Shown here: piece by piece, positions 23,812-35,399 of the stretch
Layout: each line of letters begins with the position of its first letter
How positions within the stretch are numbered: the first letter of the stretch is position 1
Notes under the pieces: generated by a model
Told to the model about the DNA's origin: nothing
The model's database searches: none
What the model saw: only the letters and a program-made list of their open reading frames with translations
Assembly: GCA_021234155.1 (NCBI GenBank)
Contig: JAJEKV010000006.1
Span: 5,615,727-5,679,726 of the forward strand
Reading direction: 5' to 3'
DNA: 64,000 bases
DNA from: Isoetes taiwanensis
Taxonomy: Eukaryota > Streptophyta > Lycopodiopsida > Isoetales > Isoetaceae
Translations under genes and position numbers: made by a program

Positions 23812-24715
23812 GCGGAGGCATAAGGATAAAATTTATTGATGGAAAATGTAAGACCTGAGAAGGAACTCACTTTTACAGATTACAAAAAGGTTCCAACTTC
23901 TTTTCAGGTGACCAATCCCTTGCAAAGCTTAAAGACCAGCTACATATCAGTGTGAGAATACAACTCCCGAGTTTGGGAATGGCACCATAGGTAACCGTAA
24001 TGGCTCACAGAGATAAATGTGCAGGCCATCACAAATAGAAAATGTGGAAGTTCAACTTTTCAGAACCAAATTCAGAATCCCAAATTTGCAGGCCATCACA
24101 AATAGGAGATATTAGGAATGATGTCTCAGAACCTAGGAATAGAAGCTCAGAATCTGTAGAACATCAGAACCAACAGCCAAGCTAAAAAGAGTCCATGGTC
24201 TTTGCAGCTTGCTTATAGGAGGTTACCTAATTGAAAATCAAATGTCTTCTGATTTAACCTGTGTGAGGTTTTCATATTACGAGTATTTGGAGATATGGTC
24301 CAGGGGAATTGCTGATGCTTCAGTTGAGTTGTATTCAATTAACATGACAACATTTTTATGTTGGCAGTGCAGTTCTTTCTTTAAAAAATACTGTTCCATC
24401 CAGAATGTCAAATCTTTCAGTGAACTTTACCGAGTTTGCAGGTATAGTGTCAGGTAGACAAATATTGAAGGCCTTGTTTCCAGTATATTAGATGGAAATA
24501 ACTTTATTGTCTGCAGCTCGTTGCCATCATCAAGACATGCAATCCAAATGGTTGTGGAGATGCATTTGTTACTTTGCCTTGGTATATGGAGTTGAAGCTT
24601 CAAACATTAAGTTTCAATACTGTAGGATCCAACTGCTACAATCTCTGGGACTGTGCATCCCAAAGTCCTAGGAGAGACAGAATATTAGACCTGGAGTTGT
24701 TATTCTCCTCTGCAT
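23812..24715 (+). pseudogene. Partial duplicate of the HROB gene (introns retained)
   Basis: This is a second copy of parts of the HROB-like gene that lies on the minus strand at 37.5-40.0 kb. From 23812 to about 24177 it matches the 3' half of the large first exon (segments AGACCAGCTA, CAACTCCCGAGTTTGG and AATTCAGAATC). It then jumps, with about 520 bp missing, into intron 1 and continues through exon 2 (TCCATCCAGAAT), intron 2, exon 3 (CCAAATGGTTGTGGAGATGC) and exon 4 (GGATCCAACTG). Introns are present, so it arose by DNA duplication rather than retroposition. Stops, a lost splice donor after exon 3 and a deletion in exon 4 make it a pseudogene. Confidence 0.85.
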
Positions 24716-25087
24716 TTGAATGGTTGATTACGTTTTCTGGTCTGTGTGATGCTTTGAAGCTTAATGAACTTGCATGAACTTTGTGTTAAGTTTCATGTTA
24801 ATTTGCATGTTTATGCTAATTTTCATGAACTGGAGATGGACAATGGGTAAGGACTGAGGGAGAAGGACAAGCTGACCATCAAGATAATGGCACCTATGTA
24901 GGGAATGATGGGTTTTGAGATGGAATCAGAGCCGTTGAAAGTGGGCAGGATCTCGTGGGGTGGAATCCACAAAAAGATGCTGTCAAGCAGCGTGAAGAAC
25001 TTGTTGTATGCTCAACAAACAGAAAGCCGTGCATGCGAAGGCATTTTTTATTCTGTACACACTGCATAAGAATTTGGTTATGGGGTG

Positions 25088-25097
25088 CTATAAATAG
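25088..25097 (+). promoter_or_regulatory. TATA box of the SLAC1-like gene
   Basis: CTATAAATAG is a good match to the plant TATA box and lies about 50 bases before the first in-frame ATG (25140) of the first exon. If transcription starts about 30 bases downstream the leader would be very short. The assignment is inferred from position. Confidence 0.4.
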
Positions 25098-25139
25098 AAA
25101 TGTGCGCCTGATACACTGCATTGTTTGTGGCTGGAAGAG

Positions 25140-28100
25140 ATGGGTGGTGTGGAGGTTGTACTGGATCAGCTTGATGCCCAGGAACCTGCAGTTGCAGCTG
25201 CAATGTTGTGTGCAGCTGCACCTGGCGGCGCGCCCGGCCGGGCCGGCCGCCGCGCATTCTCCCTTGATGGCCTCCATAATCCTTGCACCCAAGTTCCTGA
25301 GAAGTATGACCTCTTCCATACCCGCCCTGCCTTCCATGCCCTCCCTCCCATTTCCTTGGAGCCTCCCGTTATCAGCCCCTCCTCTTCCCCTGAGACCCAT
25401 CCCCCTGCTTGCTTGCCTGCTCACAGGTACTTTGATGCCCTCCAGGGTCCTGAACTAGACGTCCTTAAGGTATGTTTCTATATCACACTCATGTTTGTAC
25501 TTGAGGTATGTTTCTATATCACACTCATGCTTGTACTTATATCACAGTCTAGTGTTACTTATCTGGGATTCGCCATGGGCCAGCTGAGAATTTGCTGACT
25601 CCGTGCTGAAATTAGAATTTTCAGCCCCGTTGAGAGACCTCGGCTCTCACTCCATGCACCATGCGATGTTGAGGCAATGTTTCAGCTATGGCCCCTTGGT
25701 TAGGGTGCTTTCCCATGGAGGGACGGACCTGGATGAGGTCAGACCCAAGTCCAAAAGTAATCGTCGGGGATTACTTTCCAAATGAAGTTCTTAACCTCAT
25801 CCACTCAGGTTCTTAGCTCATGGGAACATCAGAATAGCAGACCAGACCTTCAGGAAACCTAGAGGTTTTCTGCCCATGGGAAAGCACTCTTACTCAGCCA
25901 ATTTTCAGCCCTGAAGAAAATATAGTTCATGTGAGTCGCCCATTAGTATCATCAAGTTTTGAAGTGTCAAAGCACCGATTTTTTGGCTGACAAATAAAGT
26001 TACCATTAATGTGATACGCGGTACAATCCCAACAGTGGGGGGATTCCATCCAGCAGAATCTCCAACTGTCGTGATTCTACCATGCACCACATTAATGATA
26101 AATTTTATTTTGGGTGGATTTTTGTGTGGGGTGGGGTTTGTTTTGGAGTGTAACCTGCTCATAAGGTGGTGGAGGTGGCCATCTAGACATACTCACAATC
26201 ACTGGCCCATGGCCTTCCAATATTCGGTCTTGGTCACGCCCATCATGCTAGTGCACTACCCAAAGAAATAAATATAGGTTTCTTTCTTCTGAATTTTCAC
26301 TTTCCTTTAAAGAATCTATATATATGATAAATTAATATAGGATTCCTTTTGAACTTTCACTTTCGTTTAAGCATGATTAAAAACATAGAAGTCATGTGGC
26401 AATGGGCACCTATGATAAATCAATATAAAATTGTTCCTCCAAAATTTTCACCTCCTTTAAGCATGATTAAAAACATAGGAAGCCATGTAGCAATGGGCAC
26501 CCTTACGCTTGGTATGGTAAGCCACCCAAATGAAGAATATAGAAATGTCGTTATCAATTAAGCCTCTTTCTTTTGATTTTGGCCATCATCTAAATTGTTA
26601 GTGCTTGTTAGTTATTACGTTTACTTAGTGTTTCCAATTGGTCTCAAGTGGGGACATTAAAAATGCCATTTTTCTTCTTTTTTCATGCACTGGTAAGACC
26701 AGTTCAAAGATGATTAATCCAAATGTCCTCCCTTGCGAAGCATAGTAATTGGGTCCTTGTGTGTCATCTGCAAAATAGATAGGGATCTTAGGTACAACCT
26801 ATAGCCTGGAGATAGTATAAGCTTAGAAGACGAATGTGAAACTAAACATTCGATTCCATTCTAAAATGTGAAACTATATAAAATGAAAAAAAAAAAAAAC
26901 TAAAAAAAAAAGGCTCTTGTTCAAACTGCTTGTTCAAGAGATCTGGAAGGACGTTGCAGCTTCTGAATATGGTTACCTTTTTACAGCGTTTACTTAGTGT
27001 TTCTAATTGGTTTCAAGTGGGGACATTAAAGATGCTTTTTTTCTTCTGAAGATGGTTATATTTTTACAGGATTTCGAGGACATACTACTACCCGTTGACA
27101 AGAAATGGCCATTTCTTCTAAGGTTCCCGATAAGTACATTTGCTATATCACTTGGCTTAGGAAGCCAAGCTATCTTATGGAAGTCGATGGCAGTCTCCAC
27201 CTCAATGGCTTTTCTACATGTCCCCTTACAAATAAATTGCATCCTATGGATCCTGGCATTGACTTCATACACCCTCATATTTGTCACTTATGCCTTAAAA
27301 GCATTGTTCTACTTTGAAGCAGTGCGTCGTGAATACTTCCATCCAGTTAGAGTCAACTACTTTTTCGCACCTTCTATTGCAGCGATGTTTCTGGCAATAG
27401 CAGTGCCTCCTGTCATTAGCAAATCAATTCATCCGGCAATATGGTGCATATTCATGGCACCTTTATTTATATTAGAGATTAAGATATATGGCCAGTGGTT
27501 ATCCAGGGGGGAACGGAGGTTGTCAAAGGTTGCAAACCCTACTACTCAAATGTCCGTTGTTGGGAACTTCATTGGAGCTACCTTAGGGGCATCTGTTGGA
27601 TTTAAGGAGGTGGCGTTATTCTTTTGGGCTATTGGAGCAGCACATTATTTGGTCGTGTTTGTTACACTTTATCAAAGGTTGCCTACAAATGAATCTATTT
27701 CCAAAGATCTCCATCCAGTTTTCTTCTTATTTATTGCTGCACCTAGCTCGGCATCTATATCATGGGAAATGATTACTGGTGATTTTGGCAATGTAGCAAA
27801 AGTGATCTATTTTGTTGGCATGTTCCTACTTATACTATTGGTGAGCCAATGCATCCTTTTTTTCCTGACACTCACCTACTAACTATTGTAATTTCCATAG
27901 GTTGCACGAATTAATCTCTTTTGGGGATTTAGGTATATTCTTCACCCTCTCCTCCTTCTTCTCCTTGAACGTCCTAACTCAAAGGTTAGTTGTTTGTTCC
28001 AGGTTTTCCATAGCATGGTGGGCATATACCTTCCCTTTATCTGCAACATCGTGTGCCTCTCTTCATTATTCTAATAAAGTAAATAACTACTACACACAAA

Positions 28101-28312
28101 TAATAACATTATTAATATCACTTGCATCAACTATAGTTGTCATGACATTGTTGATTTGCACTTTATCCCATGCCTTTATATCGAGGACTTTGTTTCCAAA
28201 TGATATGGCAATTGCTATTACGAAAAAGAAGCGCACAAAAAGGACTAAAAGTAATATTCAAAGTGAAGAAGATAAGCATCATGGATCAGATGCTTGTAAC
28301 ATTTTGATCTGA
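25140..28312 (+). CDS. SLAC1/SLAH-like slow (S-type) anion channel
   Basis: This protein belongs to the SLAC1/TehA family of plasma-membrane anion channels, which release chloride or nitrate, for example in guard cells. Proposed exons are 25140-25469, 27070-27840, 27901-27932 and 28003-28312, joined in frame, giving about 480 residues. The introns (1600, 60 and 70 bp) have GT and AG ends. Exon 1 ends with RYFDALQGPELDVLK, the segment preceding the first membrane helix in SLAH2/3-type proteins. Exon 2 continues with KKWPFLLRFPISTFAISLGL, FEAVRREYFHPVRVN, HPAIWCIFMAP, KIYGQWLSRGERRLSKVANP and HYLVVFVTLYQRLPT, all family hallmarks. Exons 3-4 supply VARINLFWGF and FSIAWWAYTFPLS, then TLFPNDMAIAI and a basic tail. 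The start is uncertain: 25140 is the first ATG in the exon 1 frame, and that exon is very GC-rich (25210-25255). Membrane segments look intact and no stops interrupt the frame. Confidence 0.85.
25470..25541 (+). repeat. 36-bp tandem duplication at a splice donor
   Basis: The first intron of the SLAC1-like gene starts with a 36-bp unit beginning GTATGTTTCTATATCACACT that is repeated at once with one or two changes. Each copy therefore offers a GTATGT donor. Only the first directly follows the conserved coding end (CTTAAG); use of the second would add 12 codons. Confidence 0.75.
26280..27040. repeat. Direct repeats in intron 1 of the SLAC1-like gene
   Basis: Two copies of an approximately 85-bp unit (CATGATTAAAAACATAG and CAATGGGCACC) lie at about 26320-26410 and 26405-26500. 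A second repeat, GTTTACTTAGTGTTTC followed by TCAAGTGGGGACATTAAA, occurs at about 26620-26670 and again at 26988-27035, just before the 3' splice site. A third, GAATATAGAAATGTC with TTAAGCCTCTTT, occurs at 26530-26580 and again beyond the gene at 28635-28675. Confidence 0.65.
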
Positions 28313-29560
28313 AAAGTCATACAGCACTAAGTAGTTTCTCCTTTTTTTGATTAGTAAATGAATGGATTCTTTTCAAAATCATCAGTTTCCTCATTGTAGT
28401 CATATTTCAATTACTATAGAGCATCTAATGATTTACCTTATATTCTTTGTTCAGTTGCTATAGTTGATCATTTCCATGCCATGTGCCTCTTTATTTGAAG
28501 TTGTGGATAAGGCATAATTGACCTAAACATACTCTTTTTCAAGTACATACAAGTCAGTGTTACTTAACAAACAAAAATATAAAAAATCTTATGCAACCGT
28601 ATTGTCCAAAAACTATACAAGGCACCCAAATAGGGAATATAGAAATGTCATTATAATTAAGCCTCTTTGTTTAAATTTTATCCATCATGAAGAGGTGTGC
28701 ACGGAGAAGTCGGGAGCTAGAAAGGCGGCCGCGGCGGCCGCCATAGTTGACCAGTCAAGCCTTGCCAAGAGCGATCTTTTGAGAGACGGATTAGGGGCTG
28801 GAGGAGTAGTGTGCTGCGGAGTTGGGCTTCAAGGATATCTTCTACTCTGCTAGCACGCGGAGGGCTACCATTAGTCTGGCCAAATTTTTCAGCCTTCACA
28901 AGAATTCGTTCGATGGCTTTCTACTTCTGGTAGACCAGTAAGTATTTTTTGTATTCCATCCTGTATCTTGCCTCTCATTACATTCCCGACTTCTGTTTTC
29001 TATCATGCTCCTCCGCTTTACCCCTTTCGATTTAATGTTTCATATCTTGTAAACCCATCCTTTTTTCCCCCCCTGTTCTTCTCATCTTTTCCATACTTCT
29101 TATTTCTTTGTTTATATATGTTGTTCCTCGACCCGGTCTGCTTCTTCTTCTTGACTCTCTGTTTTGCCCTTCCATTTTCTCTATTTTTGTTTCCATTCAC
29201 TCTCTTTTGGCCACATGACAGTCACATAACTAAGAGGCGTCTGTGTTGCTGGCCTCATTAGCTGGTCCGTCTATGCTCATTCTAAGGTATCTAGTTTGGT
29301 TCCATGGAGGCGATTAACTTCTATAGATACACTGTCCTATCTTTATAATCAAGATGGGCTTCAGTGGTTGAAGGGAAGGATATTCAGGAAAGAATGGTGG
29401 TTACTATTTATAGTACTCTATGAAGCAAGAAGATGGTGTGGATTAATCCTTAGTACATTGAGGCAGATATATCTTCAGGTGGGGAGCTTTATGGTTCTGT
29501 CTACAGTGGAACTGGGTACTTCCCTTGTAGTAATGTTTCATGGAAGAAGAAAATCGTAGT
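28313..29560. other. Spacer downstream of the SLAC1-like gene
   Basis: A repeat shared with intron 1 of the channel gene lies at 28621-28690. A GC-rich near-palindrome (GGCGGCCGCGGCGGCCGCC) is at about 28724-28742. Open frames at 28.97-29.56 kb are low-complexity or lack homology. I see no gene. Confidence 0.4.
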
Positions 29561-29639
29561 CCCCTTCAAAGTACTGGTTCATTCACTTCAACCAATTTGC
29601 TTGCTCCTCATTGATTACAGATGTGGGAAGTTTATCTCA

Positions 29640-30400
29640 GAATTTACTAGATCAGGAATGGTAGCTTGAAGGATGTCAGTTTCGTCGTGATTCCCCATCC
29701 CAAATTGGGGGGCATTGTAGGATCCAGGGTTCAATCATGTTGAAGCCACGGGCCCCAAAGGCGGGAGACTTTGGATGAGCTCTACACTTGACAACTTGCA
29801 AGAGGCAAGACTTCCAGTAGTCAGATGCACAAGGGCTTGATGTTGGTGGTTGGGTCTAGAGGCAGTCATGTTATGCATTGCAAGGTCTGATGACTGACAG
29901 GATTGCTGCTTTCGGAAGAGGAACGTCATCAGACTTTTGCACCGGTATCTAGCAGTGGATCATTGCTTCTCCATGGTTGTATTGTGGTTTGGATGACATT
30001 CAAGGCATGTGCTTGACACTTTCTATCTAAGGCCAATATTTTTTGAAGGCAATTACATGAGTGCTATGAGAAGTAGTAGTCTGCCTCCAATAGTACCATC
30101 ATATAGGAGAAGATATTGAGGAAGCTGTTGCTAGTACCTACCTTGTAGTGAAGAGGGCAGCTAACTCTTATAGTACCCTTCATGAAGGGAAGATGTTGAG
30201 AAGGCTATTGCATCAAATTTACTTCTTGTAAATGTCATTAAAGTCTGAGCAGTTAAGCATGGGAAGTGCTTTTCTGTCTTGGGCATGACTGTATGTAAAT
30301 TTTTTCATCAATAGAAAATACAGACTCTTACCGGGATTCACCTTGTATGTACTCAGATGCCTCCGCATCGATAAAAAATGGAAGGTCACACAAAGCTGAC
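29640..30400 (+). mobile_element. Possible LTR-retrotransposon 3' end
   Basis: The segment CCCAAATTGGGGGGCATTG resembles a polypurine tract, and the following TGTAGGATCC resembles an LTR start (TG). The next 650 bases are non-coding and end in a region with an AATAGAAAATACAG-like stretch. I did not find the matching 5' LTR in the window, so this is a weak call based on motif order only. Confidence 0.3.
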
Positions 30401-30479
30401 AACTCATCCCATAACTTCTGCTAGTGTAGCTTATGTTGCTTGGGTCATATAGGGACATCCCTGCATGCGGTGCCCTGGT

Positions 30480-31115
30480 CGAAAATAGCGAAAACACACT
30501 CTGTCCTTCCTTAAATGTTCTCGGGCTTCCTTGGTAATGGACTGGAGAATCTACTGCATAGCTCCGATAGAATTTGCTGGCTTGTCTGGAGCAATAAAGC
30601 TCACCTTCTTATCATTAAGACTTGTGGGGGTCCTGGACTAGGTGAACGTGCTTTATAAGGCGTATAGGCTCTACCTCCCCCAAAAGTTGAGGGACACTGG
30701 TATGGATATTTTGGTGCTTCCTCCTCCAGGCTTTAGCCTTAGCTTCTGCAATAGTTTTAGGGTCAATGGCGCGTATCATTTTCTTTAGGGTGGGAGATAA
30801 CCCTTTGATATACCCTTCAACTGCACGGCGCTCGAAATACCTGGAACATAGAGGTATAACTGCATAAATTCATCCACGTAGGCTTGGAGTGACATGTTCT
30901 TCTGTTCTAGGCAGTAGAAGGTCTGTATCTGTTGGCATCGGTATGCTCATGGAACATAATGAGATTTAAATGCCTTTGCAAATGTTTTAGACCTACATTT
31001 GCTCCTTGTCAATCCATGAGTCTCAACATAGCCCTTCCTTCTCGGTCATGCCATAGGATTTTCCAAACTCATGCATTTCGTCTAGCCACAACTCTGAATC
31101 GACACCAGATCTAGA
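30480..31115 (-). pseudogene. Ty3/gypsy-type gag fragment
   Basis: On the minus strand one frame gives EQKNMSLQAYVDEFMQLYLY, then QLKGYIKGLSPTLKKMIRAI and PKTIAEAKAKAW. This is the gag capsid pattern of plant Ty3/gypsy elements, in which a long hydrophobic helix pair is followed by GL.P.L and TI.EA. Frameshifts and stops interrupt the frame upstream (31.0-31.1 kb). No zinc knuckle or pol follows on the minus strand, so this is an isolated relic. It is opposite in strand to the possible LTR at 29.7 kb. Confidence 0.6.
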
Positions 31116-31139
31116 CTTTTCCAAAAATTGAGGTTCTGC

Positions 31140-31340
31140 TTCATTCTGACATCTGATCTACAAGGTTCTGAGTTTTCAGCTATGCTTCAAGCTAAAATGC
31201 TCCATGGAGATTCCAGTGAACATTGAATTGTTTTTTATATTATATCTCCAAGCTGCTTTGTACTTCTTTTTGACATATGATCTGCCGGGTTCTCAATTTT
31301 GAGCTATGCTTCAAGCTAAAATGCTCCATGGAGATTCTTA
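31140..31340. repeat. Two diverged copies of a repeat of about 120 bp
   Basis: The segment from TTCTGACATCTGATCTACAA through TATGCTTCAAGCTAAAATGC and CTCCATGGAGATTC occurs at about 31143-31214 and again at 31268-31337. The second half of each copy is almost identical. No function is evident. Confidence 0.75.
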
Positions 31341-31344
31341 TGAG

Positions 31345-32033
31345 CTCTAGGCTGATGTCTTATTTTAGTCATGTCCATGTTAAATTTCTTCGACTGTAGA
31401 TTGCATAGATCAAGCTATTGTTTTGGTAGCTATTATTTTGTCTTTCAAAAATGCCCTGCTCGGAAACATCCCATTATCCTTTTTTTTTTTAAGCTAGATG
31501 ATCCTATATTGATTATACTATTTCAAGTTAACTCATATTTGCACAAACTTATGCCTATCTGAGAACACTGATCATCGGTCTCACACCAAGCTATTCCAAG
31601 ATGCCAGTATTAGTTCAAAAACTAGAACAATGCACTGTATGGCCCTGAGAAGGATAGGGGGTAAGTCTATGGAATGTTTTAAATATGGCTGGCAGCATGA
31701 TTACAAGACTTGCAGGCCTCCTTACACATTATAGTTGGTTTACATACAATAAAATGCCCAACTATTTTTTGGTGAGGGTCGAGGCCTTCTTCTGGTATAG
31801 CAATTAGCTAATTCTTTTCCTTGTCTTATTTAATCTGGGGTCTATTTGTTTTCTGCAATTATTTGAGAGCTTTTCATTATCTTTAAGCAGCTCGCCTTCT
31901 TGCAATTGTATTGCCAATCTTAAGATTGTGATTATAGCTTGTGCGCAAAAACTGGTGCTTCTACTGTTCTTTCTTTAAACATTTTTCCATGAAATGATGT
32001 TTCTCACATTTGTTTCATTTCTTGCATCTATCT
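31345..32033. other. Spacer, no gene recognised
   Basis: AT-rich sequence with short frames only. Nothing is supported. Confidence 0.35.
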
Positions 32034-32041
32034 TTTGTAAC

Positions 32042-32927
32042 CAGTGTTGTTTACGTACCTGTATTTTATGTTTACATACGTCCTGTACCTTCCCCACAGT
32101 ACTATATGTACTATACCTATAAGTTGACAGGCTAAATTGATCTCTTGTTTTATTAATACCGTACTTAACGTATTAATACGTACAGTACGTATGATACGTA
32201 CTTTAAACAAAAAGCGTCCAAATGACATTAGACTAATAGAATTGGTGAAATTATAAATTAGAGAAAATACATTATTATATATTATAGAATAGGAGTAAAA
32301 AACACATTAGGAGACTTTAGACATTAGGGAAATTATGGAATTGTAGTTAAATTAAATAAAACAATTTTCTTGCAGATAAAAATTCAAAACCTCTGCGTTT
32401 TCCCCCTCTTTCTTCTTACCCTAGCCGCGGAATCGCAATGAAGATGGAGATGCAGACCCACCTTTCTCCTTCTTTTGTCATGGCAGGAGGCAGGCCTTCT
32501 CCTTAATACTTCAGTAGCTTTGCATTCATGCCAGGAAAGAAATACAGAGGTCAACGATGGTTAACAGCTTCAGATGCAACAAATGAGCAACATTACTTAA
32601 ATTTATTTATCTGTGGTTGTAGATTGAAAACTAGAATATATCACTGGTACTGCTTCTAGAGTACTGGTTCATTTTTAAAACTTGAAGTTCTTCATACTAG
32701 TTGTTATTGCAACTATTTCAACTGCAATACAAGAAATAATAGTTCTAAAAATTACAGGAAGTACTTAACGTACTGTACATAAAGTACGTATTTTATGTAT
32801 TTAATAAGTATTTTATAATTCCAAAAAACGTATTTAAAGTACTTTTTAAATGAGACGTATGCATACGGTATTAATACGTTAAGTACGTATAATACCTGTA
32901 CCGTACTTAACGTACCTGACAACACTG
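32042..32927. mobile_element. Non-autonomous hAT-type DNA transposon (886 bp)
   Basis: The element begins CAGTGTTGT and ends ACAACACTG, a 9-bp perfect terminal inverted repeat with weaker complementarity inside. It is flanked on both sides by the same 8 bases, TTTGTAAC (32034-32041 and 32928-32935). An 8-bp target duplication and a CAGTG-type terminus are features of the hAT superfamily. Both subterminal regions (32060-32210 and 32755-32920) are dense in short GTACG/CGTAC and ACTTAACGTA motifs in both orientations, as expected for transposase binding sites. There is no transposase ORF. The centre (32.22-32.75 kb) is ordinary AT-rich sequence. Confidence 0.85.
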
Positions 32928-32949
32928 TTTGTAACACAAACTACGTTTA

Positions 32950-33715
32950 CTTAATGGACCCGAGCTTGCCAAGATGTTTCCCAGTATTGAAGCTTTCGCT
33001 ACTTATAGGTCCAGGCATACTTTTGTCTCTATCTCCCCAATTATTGCTAACCCATGTCATATAGCATCCACTTCACTTGAATGTCGTGTTGTATCATCTT
33101 CTTCCTCATCTGCCTCTGCACTAGTTAATCCATCAGTATTACCAGCCCCTGTGCCTCCTTCTTTAGCTATTTCTGCACTATCGCCTTCTTCTATTGCATG
33201 TCCATCTCAATCTATATCAGTAGACCCTCTTAATGAGGATCAACACTCTCATCTTCAGGACATTGCTCAGAAGCAAGAATTATTGGAAGAAGGATGGTCT
33301 ACTCCACGCCTGAAGAAACTTGCACGTGGCAAAAATAGCTCGGCTCCTCAATCTGCGCTGGTTCACTCTGTAGCTCCAATATCTGCTACGATTGTTACAG
33401 TGGATGTTCCTGATTCAATGGCATTGAGACATCAGGGAGCAGATCAAGTTGTTGTTAGTGATTCTATGGATGTGGAAGTTCGACCTGGTTAAAGTAACAT
33501 TTCTAAAAATATGATTATATATTATTCTTCTCTTTCTAGGAGAGGAAAATAGTGTGAACTGCATTATATTGTCATGCTTAGACGGGTGGCGCTGCTCAGT
33601 TGGATCTGATTGTCCGCTGGGTTTTTTATTCCTATCTCTGCATTGTATTATGTATTATGTTGGAGTGTTATTAATAAAGTCTGACGTCCTTCAAAAAAAA
33701 AGAAAAAAAACAAAT
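32950..33715 (+). pseudogene. Retroposed gene or LINE 3' fragment with poly(A)
   Basis: A 172-codon open frame (32974-33492), rich in Ser, Ala and Pro, ends in LEEGWSTPRLKKLARGKN and VVVSDSMDVEVRPG. It is followed by 200 bases of 3' UTR, an AATAAA signal (33672) and an A-rich tail from about 33695. The frame has no upstream promoter, and the host genes in this window are spliced, so it looks like a retroposed 3' end. The GWSTP segment recalls the end of ORF1-type proteins of plant LINEs, but I cannot place the family. Confidence 0.45.
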
Positions 33716-35395
33716 ATTTTAGAAGTATTATTAACATGCGCATATGCATGGGCTAATTTTAAAATTAGTATTGACATCCACATGTGTAGGGGCCAATGTT
33801 TCCACGCTGGGGTGGATTTAATATCTTCCTTTTAGGTTGAACTTTCAAATGCGAGAAAAATATTTTCAGCATCCAGGGGTTGGCCTTTTGCATGTGGGAA
33901 TCCTTACAAATTTTTTAAGATTTTAAACTTATTTCCCCACGATCTTTTATTCATATTCCAAGCATAAGGTGAGGAATATAGTGAATGAAATTTCTAGAGG
34001 CATGCATGCTTTATGAATTTCGCTATTGACTTGCCATTATGTGCATGCTTTAGCATGCTTAATGCATATGGTTCCACATAAAACTTTCTCTGCCCCTTCC
34101 ATAGAAGATTCTCGGGTAATAGTCATATGAAAATTATGTTGGACCATTTGTGTTTTTGCACTGTCTTCAGTTTTTTATGTATTTACATTTCAGAATTTAG
34201 GAGTTTGTGCATTGATGTTGGAGCATGGCTTACTGAGCAACTTTAGGTAACTGTGTCCTTAGACTACTCATGTTCAATATTTTTTGTTTTTGACCAAGTC
34301 CATTGAAATCGCCGTCAACATGAATTGTTGCCTAACATCCAACAAATAATCTTATTGAATGATATACTATGTCACCATGAAGTGTTGTCTAACATCAAGC
34401 ATGGAATCTTATTGAATGATGTATTATGGTCATTGTATTTGCGAATTATGTCACTCTTGTAGGACTCTTCCTGCATGATGTTGCTGTTGGACATTATGTA
34501 GTGTTCAAAAGGTGAAAAAATCATCATTCCAACATATTTTTCTTCAACAAGTACCATGCTAAATTATGTCAATTTCTTAACAACACTTTCTGAGATGCCT
34601 CATTCCTTAAATAACATTTCATACCTGCACATATTTATTTGGTTGAATGGATTTAAGTCCTTTTTATGGCTTTTTTTTTCTGTTCTATTAACCGTTGTAT
34701 TTTTCTAGTATTGCAGTTTCCATGCAATATTGAGAAATTAGTTTAGTTCCATGTGTGATTGCCATGTGTGCAGAACTTGCATACACCTAGACGAGAAGAT
34801 AGAAAACATAATTATGTTATGAAACGAGTAGGGTCACTTGTATCCAAGCAACAATAATGTTGCATAGCAATCTTGTGTCTATCTAGAAGGCATGCAACAA
34901 TAATGTTGGAGAGCAAGCCAAAATAAGATCAAGACACAAGTTGTAATATAACTAGGTATATAGAATCACTGGACTATATAGACAAGAGAAAGTTGCTCAT
35001 AGAACTAGGTCTATAGAATCACTCAACTATTCAAATCTTTCTCACTTTGCCCAACCAAATAGATGGTTGTCTATCATATCACTTTGTTTTTCATGTCAAA
35101 TATTACTGATACAAAGCTATTTGATCAACATAATTTGATGAAATAGGTATTATATTCACACTTTCATGTGCAACAGGAATCATGCAAATTTGCAAACAAT
35201 TGCAATGTTAATACATACCAAATTGAGAATATGAATAGTAATTTCATTCTAATACTATCTAACAGCATCTTCCTTCGTCCATTTCATTCTTAAATTACCA
35301 AGGTGATATGGATATCTACAACTCCACGGCTACCTACATAAAAATGTATTTATGCTCGGCAATGCATAAATAATTGAGAAGAATTATTGATCTCG
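33716..35395. other. AT-rich spacer with diverged repeats
   Basis: Two diverged copies of a 58-bp unit (CTAACATC, AATCTTATTGAATGAT) lie at about 34330-34430. A short repeat with GCAACAATAATGTTG occurs at 34848 and 34887. I see no coding region. Confidence 0.45.
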
Positions 35396-35399
35396 ATGG

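Noticed and set aside
24894-25458. Minus- and plus-strand frames overlapping the first SLAC1-like exon
   Set aside because: The exon frame is fixed by the conserved RYFDALQGPELD segment and by splice phase; the others are shadows.
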